Positions 1 through 12,103 of a stretch of 64,000 nucleotides of DNA are shown piece by piece; the stretch's first letter is position 1; every line of letters starts with the position of its first letter. Position numbers and translations under genes: made by a program. The notes below the pieces were generated by a model that did no database searches, had not been told where the DNA came from, and saw only the letters and a list, made by a program, of their open reading frames with translations. Source of the DNA: Hepsetus odoe (Eukaryota > Chordata > Actinopteri > Characiformes > Hepsetidae); contig CM029387.1 of assembly GCA_017165825.1 (NCBI GenBank), positions 17,168,740-17,232,739 on the forward strand, read 5' to 3'.

Positions 1-270
1 TCATAGAGCTGCTATGTTGGTGGCCTATATGCTTTCATCACAGAGTGAAGCGTTCATTCTAGATGGATGGTCAAAAACTATGATCTTTCATGAGCAAAAC
101 CTTCCCTTTTACTCTTCAGACACGTTGTTGTACAAGAATGACAGCAAATAAGGTCCTAAATGATGTGACCCTTCAAACGGGATTGTGCAAATGTCTTGAG
201 GAACCCTCTCATTCCTTTATGCTTTCTTAGGGTGTTGGTGCATTTTTTTTTTTATTTGATTCCTATTAAA

Positions 271-303
271 CGGTCACAATGGCAATTAGTCACTTTCACT
301 TTC
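271..303 (+). repeat. SINE type A, 3' tail fragment
   Basis: Only the tail is present (tcacaatggcaattagtcactttcacttt), matching the 3' end of the type A SINEs described at 1801. Confidence 0.5.
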
Positions 304-1007
304 AAAGGCAGAAAGAAAAGGCCATTTCAGACTTAAATATTAATGAACAAGAGGCATTCTGCAAGGAAAAACTTGAAAGGCTGCCTGCTCGAGAAATGTT
401 TAAAGGCTATGATTTCAGCCATAGGGGGTCTTACTAAACTCTGGCTTAAGAGTGCCTTTATGAGTTTTGTAGAAATACAATGAGTTGGAGGTTGTATTTC
501 AGCAGCTGTGAGTATGTAAGACTTGACATGTGACATAATTACAGGGTCAATAAATAAATGGCCATTAACTTTTGGTCCATAGCATCCCCACCTTCACACA
601 GTACAACTGCCTTCTAAAATGAGCGAGGATATCCATGTGCACTGTTCCGCTTTATCCCCCCACTTGGCATGGACACCTCACAAACTGACATTACAGAAAT
701 CTCAAAGATTGCTCCTGAAATCTGTCACAGCTGGACTGGCCCAACCACAGCAGAACGTTCAGCCCTGCTGCTGAGCTCTTATATAGCAAGCCAATGTTCT
801 TGATGCTAGCTGTGCAACAAGCTGGGCATCACATACGATAAACACCACCGGACAAGCATGGCAGAAGATTCAATCTGAGGTTTTATACGGCTAGAAAAAA
901 GCCAATGTTCCTGATTCTAGCTGAGCCTTAACAATAAACCTGTCCTGCAAACAGGAAACATTGAGTCCCTACCTCCTGTGTAAGCGATGTGGCAAAAATA
1001 TTTCTAA

Positions 1008-1234
1008 AGTGAAAGGGACTATTCCTATCATTGTGAAACACAGCACACAGTGAACCACAACAAAACCCACACACACCGTGCAGCAAGGGGCAGCTATTTA
1101 GTGCGCCCGTGGAGCAGTGATGGGGTCGGTACCTTGCTTGAGTGTACCTCAGGGCAACCTACTGGTCTGGGGTTCGAACCCACAATCTTCCTAGATCCTG
1201 GGGCCTAGTCCTAACCCACTAGGCCACCGCTGCC
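1008..1234 (-). repeat. tRNA-derived SINE, type A
   Basis: Minus-strand copy with tRNA-like head (A box TGGCCTAGTGG region, B box GGTTCGAACCC) at the high-coordinate end and the GTCACTTTCACTTTC-type tail, somewhat diverged, at the low end. Confidence 0.8.
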
Positions 1235-1354
1235 TCATTTTAACAGACTTTGTTATTTGCAAAATATAGTTTTTATGAAGATCTTATAGGATTCATATTT
1301 TTACTGTTTTTTTTTAAATTAGTGCTTGATTACTTCAAAATCCAGGTTTTATGA

Positions 1355-1645
1355 GCCACACAGAAATGGAAATGGTCGCCAGCTCATCGCAGGGCAGACA
1401 CACTCCCACACACACAACAATGGCATATTTAGCTCCAATCTACCTGACATGCAGGTCTTTGGATGATGGGGGGAAATTGGAGCTCCCGGAGGAAACCCAC
1501 ATGGACACAAAAAAAAAATAAACAATGTAAAAAATATAGAAAAACTCCACACAGAAATGACCTAGACTGTCCTGCCTGGGAATCAAGCCCAGGACCTTCT
1601 CACTCTGAGGCAACAGCATCACCCACTGCACCATCATGCTGCCAT
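1355..1645 (-). repeat. Dispersed fish repeat of the 'gtgggtttcctccggg' type
   Basis: Read on the minus strand it contains GTTGCCTCAGAGTGAGAAGG, a B-box-like CTTGATTCCCAGG, then GTGTGGAGTT, TGGGTTTCCTCCGGGAGCTC and CCAAAGACCTGCATG. These words occur together in a high-copy repeat of many fish genomes. I do not assign a family name. Confidence 0.65.
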
Positions 1646-1800
1646 AACCCAATCATGACTGTGATCATTGATAATTATGAGCGGGAAGATTTCTGCAGAG
1701 AGAGATAAAACAATGCTTGCTCCTCAGACAGAAAGCAATGGCGAATCCAGACAAGATCACAAAGAGGAGAGACATCACAACATCCGTTGGTGAATGCAAT

Positions 1801-2052
1801 GAAAGTGAAAAAAAAGTGAACGTGACAACCCTTGTCATTGCGAGGTCACGGCACAGCACACATGAACCACAACGAAATTGGACCTCTGCATTTAACCCAT
1901 GCACACTCAAACCCGTGCAGCAGTGGGCAGCTATTGAAAGCGCCCAGGGAGCAGTGATGGGGACGGTACCTTGCTCAAGGGTACCTCAGGGCAACCTATT
2001 GGGAAGGGGTTTGAACCCCCGATCCTACGATCATGCTAGGCCACCGCTGCCC
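1801..2052 (-). repeat. tRNA-derived SINE, type A, near full length
   Basis: A representative copy of the dominant repeat here. On the minus strand: GGGCAGCGGTGGCCTAG head with a Pol III A box, B box GGGTTCAAACCCC, a central block GCCCTGAGGTACCCTTGAGC and GGTACCGTCCCCATCACTGC, then TTAAATGCAGAGGTCCAATT and a tail ending in repeated TCACTTT. Length is about 250 bases. Confidence 0.88.
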
Positions 2053-3329
2053 ATCTCAATGTCATTTCCTGTAGCGATGGACACATGAGAGTTGGACTTT
2101 AGGAAGCATGGATCTTTCAAGCTTTTTTTTTTTAAACAATGGGGTGTCGTGGGCTGGACATCAATGAAGACAACAGGAGCAGAGGAACCCACAAGTTATA
2201 ATATTGGCAGCGTTAATAAAGAAATGCAAATCACCATGAAGGAGCTCAGAATGAATATTTTTGACCAGAAAGCCTGTTGTGCTGAAAGACATGAAGTCAT
2301 GAAGATTCTAAACTGATCGTTCTTGTTGAATCGACTCCACGACGAGATACTAGAAACACTTAGGGATGTCTCTCTCTTTCTCCTCTCCTACATTTCTGTT
2401 TTCCTCCCTTTGTTTAGTTCCCTCCCTCTCTCCATTTCACACTGTTGCGAGTGGTCAGAATGCAGCGGATGCCCAACTAATGAGGCCATATTTGCACCTG
2501 AAGTTTCAAGAGGACGAGCTTCTTTAGAGGTAGACAGGAAAAGATAATTACTCCGTATCCCTGAGGAGCTTCAGCATGCTGTCCTCCATTCCCACTCGTT
2601 TTCTTTCATGTATTTTGTCTATTTTTGTTCATGACAAACCATAATGTAGGTGTTCATCAGCGGTGAGGGAACTTTCTAACAAAGGAGAAAATGCCCACAT
2701 GTTCCTAATGTACATGCGCTAAATTAAGTGACACACAATCACCCATCTTTGGTGACTCACGAAGCCACCTGGGAGGAAAAAAAAAAAACAAAACTGTCAA
2801 GCAGTTTGACATTTTCCATGACCCAAAGTCCAAGAAGAAAACAAACGGAACATATATAAAGGATGCTAGAGCCTTCGTGGGATTTTTTTAAACGAACATT
2901 TATTCGCCACATGTTCAGTGTCTAAATTAGAGATTAGAGTGGAAAATCAGAAACCTGGGTGTAACACTTTACACCTCATGCTCAGAGCATAGCCGAAATG
3001 TCATGCATTTGCACATCTCAGCAGGGGGCATAACATTTAAAAGGACAACTACAGAGACATGTGATCCCTGGTCCAACTGCTAAAAAAAAAAAAAAATCCC
3101 TTTAGAAATAAAAAACTCCTTGAATGTGTTGAAATTAATGTAAAAATAAGCAATATAGCATTTAACTCCTGCATGATCATTGCCTGCCATCAGCCATATT
3201 AGTTACAAAGTCGGTTTTTCACTCTTTAGGATGTGATTTATGAAACGGTTTGATTTACTGTGTAAAAAAGCTTTTCTAGCTAATAGCAAGTGGAAGACAT
3301 TTTTAATTCTCATAGTGCCTTTAAAACCA

Positions 3330-3449
3330 GGGCAGCTGTGATCTAGTGGTTAGGGACCAGGTCCCAGGATCAGAAGGTTGTGGGTTTGAATCCCAGAACA
3401 GAAGGTTGCCCAGAAGTACCCCTGAGCATGGTACCATCCCCATCACTGC
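3330..3449 (+). repeat. SINE type A head, 3' truncated
   Basis: GGCAGCTGTGATCTAGTGG head, B box GGTTTGAATCCC and part of the central block; it stops at CATCACTGC. Confidence 0.75.
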
Positions 3450-3703
3450 ATAATCAGAAACACTGGCCTTCCTGAAGGAGAGTTCAGGACATGATAAAGC
3501 AAAAACCAACATCAAATCAATACTGCTTATTTATTTTACCTGCCTTTATTTTAAGGTTAGAGGAGTTTAAATGCTTCCTGTGCAGGTAAACAGCTTTATC
3601 TATTAAAGTCACTTTTCTAATATCTAATCTAGCATCTAATATATCTAATCAATTGAGAAAAACAGGTGAAGAACAAAGACAAGGAGAGAACGAGAGCAAG
3701 AAA

Positions 3704-3707
<4 letters not shown>

Positions 3708-3734
<27 letters not shown>
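3708..3734. repeat. (GA)n microsatellite
   Basis: Perfect GA dinucleotide run with purine-rich flanks, inside the mre11 3' intron. Confidence 0.95.
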
Positions 3735-4358
3735 AAGAGGGGAGAAGAGGAATTATTAATCAATGTGAGATAAGGAAAGTCACATGGCAGTTTCAAACAA
3801 CATTCAAGCCTTAACTGCAGCTTGGAGATCCAACCTGGTACTGGAACTGCAAAACGTTAAACAGAAACCTGAGCTGCACCCGAACCTGCCTAGCACATAC
3901 TAACAGATGTGCTGTTAATTGATTTATTGAAGCTGAAATATTTGAAGCTGAGGAAGACTGACCTCAGAACTGAATCAGTGATGTTACCCTTCTGTATATC
4001 ACCGTCAAAGTGAAAAGTAATAAAAAACCTAATTCACTCAGAGTTGAAATCAGTTTATTTGGAATTGCTGATCGCACCTGATAGAGGTGTTCGCCTGCGT
4101 GTGTTTAAAGCTCCTCTAACTCATTCTGCAGAAATGATTCAGGCTGAACTATCAAGGGAGAGGATCCGCTTCAACCTTTCCACCGACCCAACACGCCTCT
4201 CATCAGCCAGGGTTTCGCTGAGGGGCACATTCGCTCTTTCCTCCAGAGCCATGTCTGACAGCTAACATTATGAGTGCACTTCAGATCCGGCCAGATCCGA
4301 GATGCTTCATGAAAAACCAAATGGCAATATAATTGACTCAGACTGCCAATCAACTCAC

Positions 4359-4500
4359 CGATGCCATAGAGAGCGATCTTGGTGCTTCCTTTCTGGAGAA
4401 GAAGAGGGCTGATCTCCAGCTTTTCCACTGACCGGCTGCGGCCAAAATGATTCACCAGCCCAGCACAGCTCAACAGGTCCAGAGCGCAGAGTCCATCCGC
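4359..4500 (-). CDS. mre11: mre11 exon, capping region after motif III
   Basis: This 142-base minus-strand exon runs from acceptor ccccag to donor gtgagt. It starts ADGLCALDLLSCAGLVNHFG and ends KGSTKIALYGI plus one base. It continues directly from DPTG of the previous exon, as in all MRE11 proteins, and leaves a phase-1 junction (a Gly codon). The next exon, which would carry the FVIHQNR region, is not in the window. Confidence 0.97.
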
Positions 4501-4867
4501 CTGGGGAGCACAAACATCTTGATCACAAACACAAATGGGAAAATGTGCAGTGTGCAGTGAGGGAAGACAGGGATTCAGATGCTCTACATTTACATGCATG
4601 GTGTTTGAGCAAGAAGCTTTACTTTTGATTATTTAAAGTGCCTCTATGTACTTAAAAACACATTATAAAGTGAAGTTCAAGCTTCCAAAGAAGACAAAGA
4701 TGCTAGAGTTATTACATAATATACATAATTACATAGTCATTTTGGAAAATCAGTGAAATTGCCCTTTAAACAACACTGATTAACTAAATGAATGGTTAAA
4801 AACAGGCTTCCATTGCAGTAGGTTTGCAGAAGGGTATCAAAAAAGATGTACATAAATCTGAATCAAG

Positions 4868-4883
4868 TGTGTGTGTGTGTGTG

Positions 4884-4939
<56 letters not shown>

Positions 4940-5360
4940 NNNNNNNNNNNNNNNNNNNNNNNNNNNNNNNNNNNNNNNNNNNNNNNNNNNNNNNNNNNNN
5001 NNNNNNNNNNNNNNNNNNNNNNNNNNNNNNNNNNNNNNNNNNNNNNNNNNNNNNNNNNNNNNNNNNNNNNNNNNNNNNNNNNNNNNNNNNNNNNNNNNNN
5101 NNNNNNNNNNNNNNNNNNNNNNNNNNNNNNNNNNNNNNNNNNNNNNNNNNNNNNNNNNNNNNNNNNNNNNNNNNNNNNNNNNNNNNNNNNNNNNNNNNNN
5201 NNNNNNNNNNNNNNNNNNNNNNNNNNNNNNNNNNNNNNNNNNNNNNNNNNNNNNNNNNNNNNNNNNNNNNNNNNNNNNNNNNNNNNNNNNNNNNNNNNNN
5301 NNNNNNNNNNNNNNNNNNNNNGTACTGCATATATATATATATATATATATATATCTAAAT
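4868..5360. repeat. (TG)n(TA)n(CA)n microsatellite around an assembly gap
   Basis: TG then AT then AC repeats run into 382 Ns (4940-5321), and an AT repeat resumes at 5329. Reading frames called across the Ns are meaningless. The true length of the repeat is unknown. Confidence 0.95.
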
Positions 5361-8300
5361 ATATATATTACACACAAACACACGCATGCATACTTCAGCA
5401 CATAGACAAAACCCTAAAACACAGTTGCACTTCCAGGCGTTGTTTCAAAAGAACACTCATTCATCTCAACAACTTTCTTTCTTTCACTTCTTAGTTGCAC
5501 CCTCTGCTTCTCCTACTGTCCTATCAGTCATTACGCAACAGTTTCCAGCTGTAAAACACTAACTATAATCATCAGGGAATCTGTACAAGAACTGTACAAG
5601 CCTGCTGTGTAAACAGGTCACCATGGTGACCATAATTTCCCAGAAGCAAAAAGGTTTTCCAAGAATTCACAAAGGTTGTGTCAGAAAATGCATCGTTCCT
5701 ATTGTGCCATTCAGAAAGGAAATGGTTCGTCATCCAATCACTTCTTAAAAAATTGGGTGAAACGGTGAGAGGATTTGGACACGTCGCTATTCCCCAGCTT
5801 CACCTTAAAAAATAATACCAATACATTGACACATTATAACAAATATGAACTAATAAATTATCATTTAAGCATCAGACGATATTCTCAATAACCTATGAAT
5901 TGAAATTCTCCGTTTAGAACAGTCTTTTGCTACAAGCAGTTGATTAATTCCTTCAGTTTTTTAGCTGGTATACACTGTAAAATACTAGATTAAAGAATTA
6001 TTTTACTTTTTTGTAAAGACAGAGTGGCGTATACCCCCATAAACATCTTCATTAAGGACGCGCAGTTGTCCATAGTTAAGTCGAACTGCTTTATGAGTAT
6101 AATTCTCTGTGTACTTTCAAAGCCTTTCACATTTAAAACTTTCAGTAACTCAAACTACATCCACGAATTGGAGCGACCTTTTGTGCGTGGAGTCGACTTG
6201 GCGAAGCGGTACGTGCGCAGCACTTCTAAAACTCCACCTTCGTCAGGATCTTCAAGTCGTCAGATCTCCAAGGCAAATGCTGTACGTTATACTTAATAAA
6301 ACCAGTTTATTACAGTACGTTCTATTGTATTGTGTTTTAATACAATATTCGTTATTTCTAAGCACATTTTTCTTATTTCAAAACATGTAACAAAAAATTT
6401 TTTATGTTTTTTGGGGGGTCCAGAACGGATTCATGGCATTTCAATTCATTTCAACGGAGAAAATTGATTTGACATACGAGTAATTTGAGTTACGAGCTCC
6501 GTCACGGCATAGATTAAACTCACAAGTCAAGGCACCACTGTGTTACCCAGTAAGGGCACGAGAGCAGGCGAGAAACACATTACAGATTTAGAGGAAACCA
6601 TTATTACTTTACTTTTCGAAATACTTACAGCAGGTATGTCCTGAAGATTACAAAAATAGCTTTTGCTCAAAAAGAAAAAAAAAAACAACAAAAGCAGTGA
6701 CTCAAAACAGCCAGAAGAATTCCTGTAGTGAGTGATGGTGACATTTAACTATTTTGGAAAAGGGAAAGCATCCCCCGCCTCTCTCAGAAGCTGAGAACTT
6801 CAGCACGTGGCTTGGACCGCTGTAGCCCAGGCTGAGCTGTGTCTGGAGATGATCACACCATCTTTGAGAACAAGCAGAGAACAAACGGCTCCTTTTTCGA
6901 CATTCGTTAAAATGTTCTAGCTGCTGGAACACAACTGATCCGTCAGCTTGTCTGTCGCCGTGGCAACGCCAGAGTTTGGGCAGGGAGTTCATGTCAGCAG
7001 CAAAAGTTCAAAATGGAACAGATGTTAAAAACTGTGAAATCAATGTTACGTTTTCACCCGTCAGTGGCTCGCCGTTGGCAGTTTTAAACAAGTTCCGGAT
7101 CATTTACTGAGCTCTGTGTGAATCGGCTTTAAAAGTGAAATCAAATGGAAGTGAGTCACTGGTTGCCTGTTAATGAGCCCGTCTTATTATTTTGTTTCTT
7201 TTTTAAAATTTACAGCAAAAACTTTGCCAGTGAAAACATGGTCCAGAATTATGGGTGTGCACTTTACCGTTTCAGAAAGAATGACGGTTTGCTGATAACG
7301 AAAGATGGAGAAGGACATCAGATTATGCTCCGGAAGGCCCTGGATTGCCCTGGAAAACTCTTCACCTAGTTTCAGTTTATAAGAAACCTTAAGATGGGAT
7401 CTACCTGGAAGACCTGGTTGAGTTAAGTACCCAAGGGCACTTCAGCCAGAAGAAGTGTTGTTCATCAACTGCCCCCTCACATATTCTTCTAGCTGGTCAT
7501 GAGAATTAACCCCTGAACCCTCCTGCTGCAAGCCCTCTTCTCTAATCTATGTCCGCAGTGGCCATGGGCGGTGATGTCGATGACACGGGGTGGGCGATAT
7601 GGGAAAAATATAATCCCTCCATTCTTCTGGGAATATTCACAACACATATACTGTGGTATTGCTTTGGTTTAAATGGAAGACAAGAAATCCTTCACAAAAA
7701 ATATGAACATGAGGTCATCAACATTTCACAAACTGCACTAAACCCAGTTAAACTGGACTAACTGGGAGCCCTTATTAGTCTAAATTTGCAGTTGGTTAGT
7801 GTTTGTTGAAACCTGACCCAATCAGGATACACTCCCAAAAGAATATTGGGATGTAATTTAACAAGCTATCAATAAATATTCATTGTGTACAGATCTTCCA
7901 GTGGCCTTAAGCTAAAACTTCATGATTAGAGCTCTGATTTCCACCCTCTAACACTTTTAGGATACTCGGGCAAATCCTCTTTCAATCTCTCTGTGTGAAT
8001 TATTCAAAGACACCAGCCAGCAACCTGTCGAAGTCTGGCAGACGCCTGACAGACACAGAGCTTTCGAAATATCTGGAAACATTGGCAAGTCTAAGTCCTA
8101 TGCTGTGAAAGGTGATGTGAACTGGTTGTGATGGGTAGAGCGCAGGGACGAGCTACACTGCCAATCCAGAACACAGGACGAGGAGAACCTGAGGGATGAG
8201 TTTATTTACTTGACATCTTCTTTTCTTCTTCATCCTTGTTTTTTTCACTCCAAATCAGAACACGAAGAGCTACGTATCCACGCTCACATCTTGTGTCCAC

Positions 8301-8950
8301 TTGGAAGGAAAAACTATCCCCGTCTTTCACAAGGTCTGCTAAATGCTGTAAATGTAAATGTCGCTTCATTCCTCAGGCCACTTCTCGCGTGTCTTTTTGT
8401 GTCAAAGCCTCAGTCGGCGAGTAGTGGTGGGACTGGTGGGAGATTCCTCCTGTTGAGAGATCTTCTGTGAAACCCCCTGTTGACGATCATTCATGAAGTG
8501 TGTGGGATTTTAGAGGAAACCAAGCAGAAACGATGAGATCTCATTTTTCAACCGTCGGTCTTCACCCAGGCAACATGAAAGTAGGTTCTCTGCTCTGGAA
8601 CAACAATTTTCAAAAACTCTTGTTGTGCTTTATTGTGTTCCGGAAACCCCCGTAAATGTAAAATGCAGCCGAATAACTAATTCTATTTTCCGTTCTCGTT
8701 CACTCGTCTAGCTCTATCGACGTGCTCTTGCTCTGACGGTTCTCAAGCTGTGACCGAAGCCTGTGAATTTGAAAACCCTGCAGCTCTGCTTTCTCCCCCT
8801 CTGGTCTGGCTCAGCTTTCTTGGGAAGGAGAACGAATTCTGCATGTGTGTTTATCCCAGTATTGCTCACAGTGGTATATCAAACCATATCAAACAAGGCC
8901 GCAGGCAGATGATCTGAAAAATCCCAGAGGGCAATCAAAAACAAAGAGTT
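5322..8950. other. mre11 intron without recognisable genes
   Basis: Unique-looking AT-rich DNA. It includes a perfect 16-base palindrome at 5616-5631, a dispersed-repeat end at about 6415-6540 (ending aggcaccactgtg) and a V-SINE-like tail word (ctgctaaatgctgtaaatg) at about 8336-8356. No reading frame here looks coding. Confidence 0.5.
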
Positions 8951-9063
8951 CCCCACAAGTTGGAAACAACTAAGCTTTTGGCGCTAGACTGCAAATCATC
9001 TAAACATTTATCAAAGAGTAAAGAAATTATTCAGGCAAATTCTATTCTCTTAGAAAGAAATCC

Positions 9064-9314
9064 ATCCATCCATCCATTTTCTGCCGCTTGTCCCAAACGG
9101 GGTCGCGGGGGAGTGCTGGTGTCCAACCCAGCGCACACAGGGCGAGGACGGGGGACGCACCCTGGACAGGTCGCCAGCCCATCGCAGGGAGGAGCGGGAC
9201 GGGGACGGTACCTTGCTCAAGAGCACCTCAGGGCAACCTACTGGGGAGGGGTTCGAACCCCCGATCCTCCGATCATGTCCCCGACGCACTAACCACTAGG
9301 CCACCACTGCCCCC
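9064..9314 (-). repeat. SINE type B: tRNA head plus LINE-type tail, one insertion
   Basis: On the minus strand the same tRNA-like head and central block as type A run to GGTACCGTCCCCGTCCC, then switch to GATGGGCTGGCGACCTGTCC, GCTGGGTTGGACACC and GGGACAAGCGGCAGAAAATG, with a (GGAT)n tail. AGAAAGAAATCC flanks the whole composite (9052-9063 and 9315-9326), a target-site duplication proving it inserted as one unit. Confidence 0.88.
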
Positions 9315-9600
9315 AGAAAGAAATCCTTTCTAAGCAAAAAATAAAAAATAAACTGACATGAAATTCCTGCAGGTTTTAAGAAGTTTTTTTCTTATTTTTG
9401 CACGGCACATTAGATATTGGGATGCTTTTTGTGCTGTTTTTGTATTTGTAGCCACAAAAAAGTGAAAATGGTGGACATGCTGATCACAAAATCAAAGCTC
9501 TAAACTGATGCAAAGCTCTACGCTGTGCAAACCTATGAGAGCAGGCTGCTAATCTTAAGCTTCGTCCATATTTAAAGTAACACTGCTCTTCAACATGAAA

Positions 9601-9750
9601 GTGAAAGTGACAAGAATAGTCATTGTGAATCGCAGCACAGCAGACACATGCCCAGAGAGCAGTGACGGGGACGGCGCCTTGCTCAAGGGTACCTCAGGGC
9701 AACCTAGTGGTCTGGGATTTGATCCCACCACCTTCTGACCCTGGGGGTCA
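9601..9750 (-). repeat. SINE type A, internally deleted
   Basis: Tail (gtgaaagtgac), then a jump to the central block and B box; the head is cut off at the high-coordinate end. Confidence 0.75.
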
Positions 9751-9751
9751 A

Positions 9752-9960
9752 GCTTGCCATTTTTTTTCCCCAGGGGTAGCTCCAGAATAGCTTTGATTTA
9801 TGTTTTGGGCCATTATCTTGCTGTAACATGAACCCCTGACCAACTAGGCGTGGACCAGAAAAAACTGCATGGTTCCTGAGAGTCTTGTGATGGTGAAGGA
9901 AACTGTACTCACTGGCACTTTGACCTTCTTTGAAATTTCTCTGTAGGAAAGACAGACACT
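9752..9960 (-). mobile_element. Tc1-like transposase relic
   Basis: On the minus strand a frame reads NHAVFSGPRLVGQGFMLQQD and continues NGPKHKSKLF. QQDN.PKH.SK is the catalytic-core signature of Tc1-family transposases. The frame is short and the surrounding element is decayed. The second Asp and the final Glu region were not found. Confidence 0.65.
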
Positions 9961-11397
9961 TTAATGTTTTGTGTGAGGTCTGTCTCTCTTCTATTGTTGA
10001 TTGTCTTTTTCTCATCATTTTTATATCAACACACTACTTTCTACTTACGTTCAAATACTGCTCACGAGGGTTCGGTACCACACCGTCTTCCAGCACTACT
10101 TTTATGCAGACGGACGAGGTTGGAAATAATCAGGAAAAGTTGAGACACTTGTAGGGCTTTCAAGTCTTTCAGTCAACCTCCATTGATGCAGAGCAGCTTT
10201 ACGTTGTTAACCAATGTCTTGGTTTTTTTTTTTCCACCGCTTACCTTTGTACCAGTTCAAGATATTTATTGGACTTGAACCGCTTGAACTTCAACAAAAA
10301 ACTGGAAAAATTGGTGTGTTGTAAAACTTTTGACCGGTACCGTATAAAATATAACTCACGCTTAACTAACATTTATTACTATAAGCTGAAAAATGAGATG
10401 AAATGGACTTCCAGCATTGTGTGCGCCATCAACCAGTTGTCTGAAGAGTTTCTCTACAAATTTCCATTTCCAAGTACAGTAACTGTAAACTTCACCTGTT
10501 TGGTAAAATATTCTAATGGAAACAACATAGACACTTCAACACTGAGTGCCTCACTTTTTCTCCAAATTCTGGGAAAAACTGCTCATTTACTGACGAATGG
10601 ACGTCACGTTGCGCCACAATCATCTTACTAGTGTCTGCACTGCAGGAGATTATGGAGTGTGTAACACTTCTGTTATCTAGGATCACATCATGCTATCAGC
10701 ACGTCACGGTTGGACATTTCGTGAGCGTGTATTGACGATGCTGAACACAATCAGCTAAGAAAAGTCATTATTCTTCTTCTATGTCTGCGACTAAAAGACC
10801 AAAGTCTTAAAATGAAGCATCTGCAGGGAGTTTCTCTCTCAGCTTCTACTCTTCTTGATGTTGGCTGCAGTTAGCCGCAAAAGTAAGGTCGGGTTCTGAT
10901 CGTACATGATTGGGTTAAATAATCTCCAAACTGATCCCGGTACTGGTACTGGCACTGGTACAGAATTTTAATCAATCCACCTCATCCCAAACCACAGCAC
11001 TTAAAAACTTGGAACGAAAAACCATCTACTTTTACTCACAGAAACCAGTTTGCTCAAAATGTCATAATGCCGAAAAGTTTAAGAAAACCAAGACAAAGAA
11101 GACAGCGTGGTGCATTATCCAGCTGCCTCAAATCTCTCTCTCTCAAAAGATTACAAGCAGTCTTTAAACATATTTCATACAAAATGTATTTTAGGGCTTC
11201 TGAAAATTGTTCGAAACACCACAGCACCCCCATGGATTTACAAATGATATAATTGATTTAATATAATTCAGTGAAGACTTTTTTTCGAAGTAGGACTGCC
11301 AGACAGCTAGTATAACACAGTACAGAATGAAATCGAAACACAGCACAAAATGGGACCCAACGAAATTCAACATACTGAATTTCTATGGAACTGAATT

Positions 11398-11540
11398 CAG
11401 CTATTTAATGCGCCTGGGCAGCAATGATGAGGACAGTACCTTGCTCAAGGGTACCAAAGGGCAACCTACTAGTCTGGGATTCGAACCCACAACCACCCAA
11501 TCCAGTGGCCTAGTCCATAACCACTAGGCCACCGCTGCCC
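11398..11540 (-). repeat. SINE type A, tail-truncated
   Basis: Central block, B box GGGTTCGAATCCC and A box are all visible on the minus strand; the tail beyond CAGCTATTTAATGC is missing. Confidence 0.8.
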
Positions 11541-11656
11541 TCAAAGTAGGTGTATCCAAAAAGTGGCTCATCTGTGTGTATATACCTTCACGCGTTCCTA
11601 CTTTCTCTCGCTTCCAGATGTGCTGGATGTAAAAAAGGAATCCATTTTCTACTCAC

Positions 11657-11744
11657 CCCGGTGGGATCGTCGTGGTTTCCATGCACGCTGAAAACAGGGA
11701 TAGAAATGTTGAAGTTTTCATCCTGGTAGTTTACCCACGGGAAC
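11657..11744 (-). CDS. mre11: mre11 exon with motif III (HGNHDD)
   Basis: This 88-base minus-strand exon runs from acceptor tgccag to donor gtgagt. It encodes FPWVNYQDENFN through VFSVHGNHDDPTG (29 residues plus one leading base) and ends in phase 0. The Asn-His of GNHD binds metal and protonates the leaving group in this family. Confidence 0.97.
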
Positions 11745-11845
11745 CTGGCACAAGGGAGAAAAGGAGGGCTCAGAGTGATTCTTTATGAAGTAAACTTCCT
11801 TTTAATTCAATTTAATGAGGTATACAAAAATCCTGCAGACCACGG

Positions 11846-12050
11846 AAAGTGAAAGTGACTTTAGTCTTTGAAAAACATGACCCAGCAGAAAGTGAACCAC
11901 AACTCATGCACACTGTGCAGCAAAGGCAGCTATATCCAGTGCTCAGGGAGCAGTGATGGGGACGGTACCTTGCTCAAGGGTACCTTAGGGCAACGAACAT
12001 ACGACTTTCCGATCCTGGGGCCTAGTCCCTAAACAGTCGGTCACCACTGC
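11846..12050 (-). repeat. SINE type A, diverged
   Basis: Tail, central block and a weakened head (cctagtccctaaacagtcggtcaccactgc) on the minus strand. Confidence 0.75.
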
Positions 12051-12103
12051 TGCTGGTATTCAATCTTTGGCACAAAGCCCCGAGGGCCAATTGCTTTTCT
12101 AGA

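Noticed and set aside
1801..2052. Frames with peptides such as VQQWAAIESA and VTGTVPCSRVPQGN, recurring in many places
   Set aside because: They are translations of the type A SINE, on either strand, not a protein family.
4796..5494. Several long reading frames (155-207 codons) on both strands
   Set aside because: They are made of Ns and dinucleotide repeats (YIYIYI, TVCVC) and have no coding meaning.
10269..10631. 120-codon plus-strand frame
   Set aside because: No family resemblance, no splice or conserved motif, Asn/Tyr/Lys-rich as expected from AT-rich DNA.
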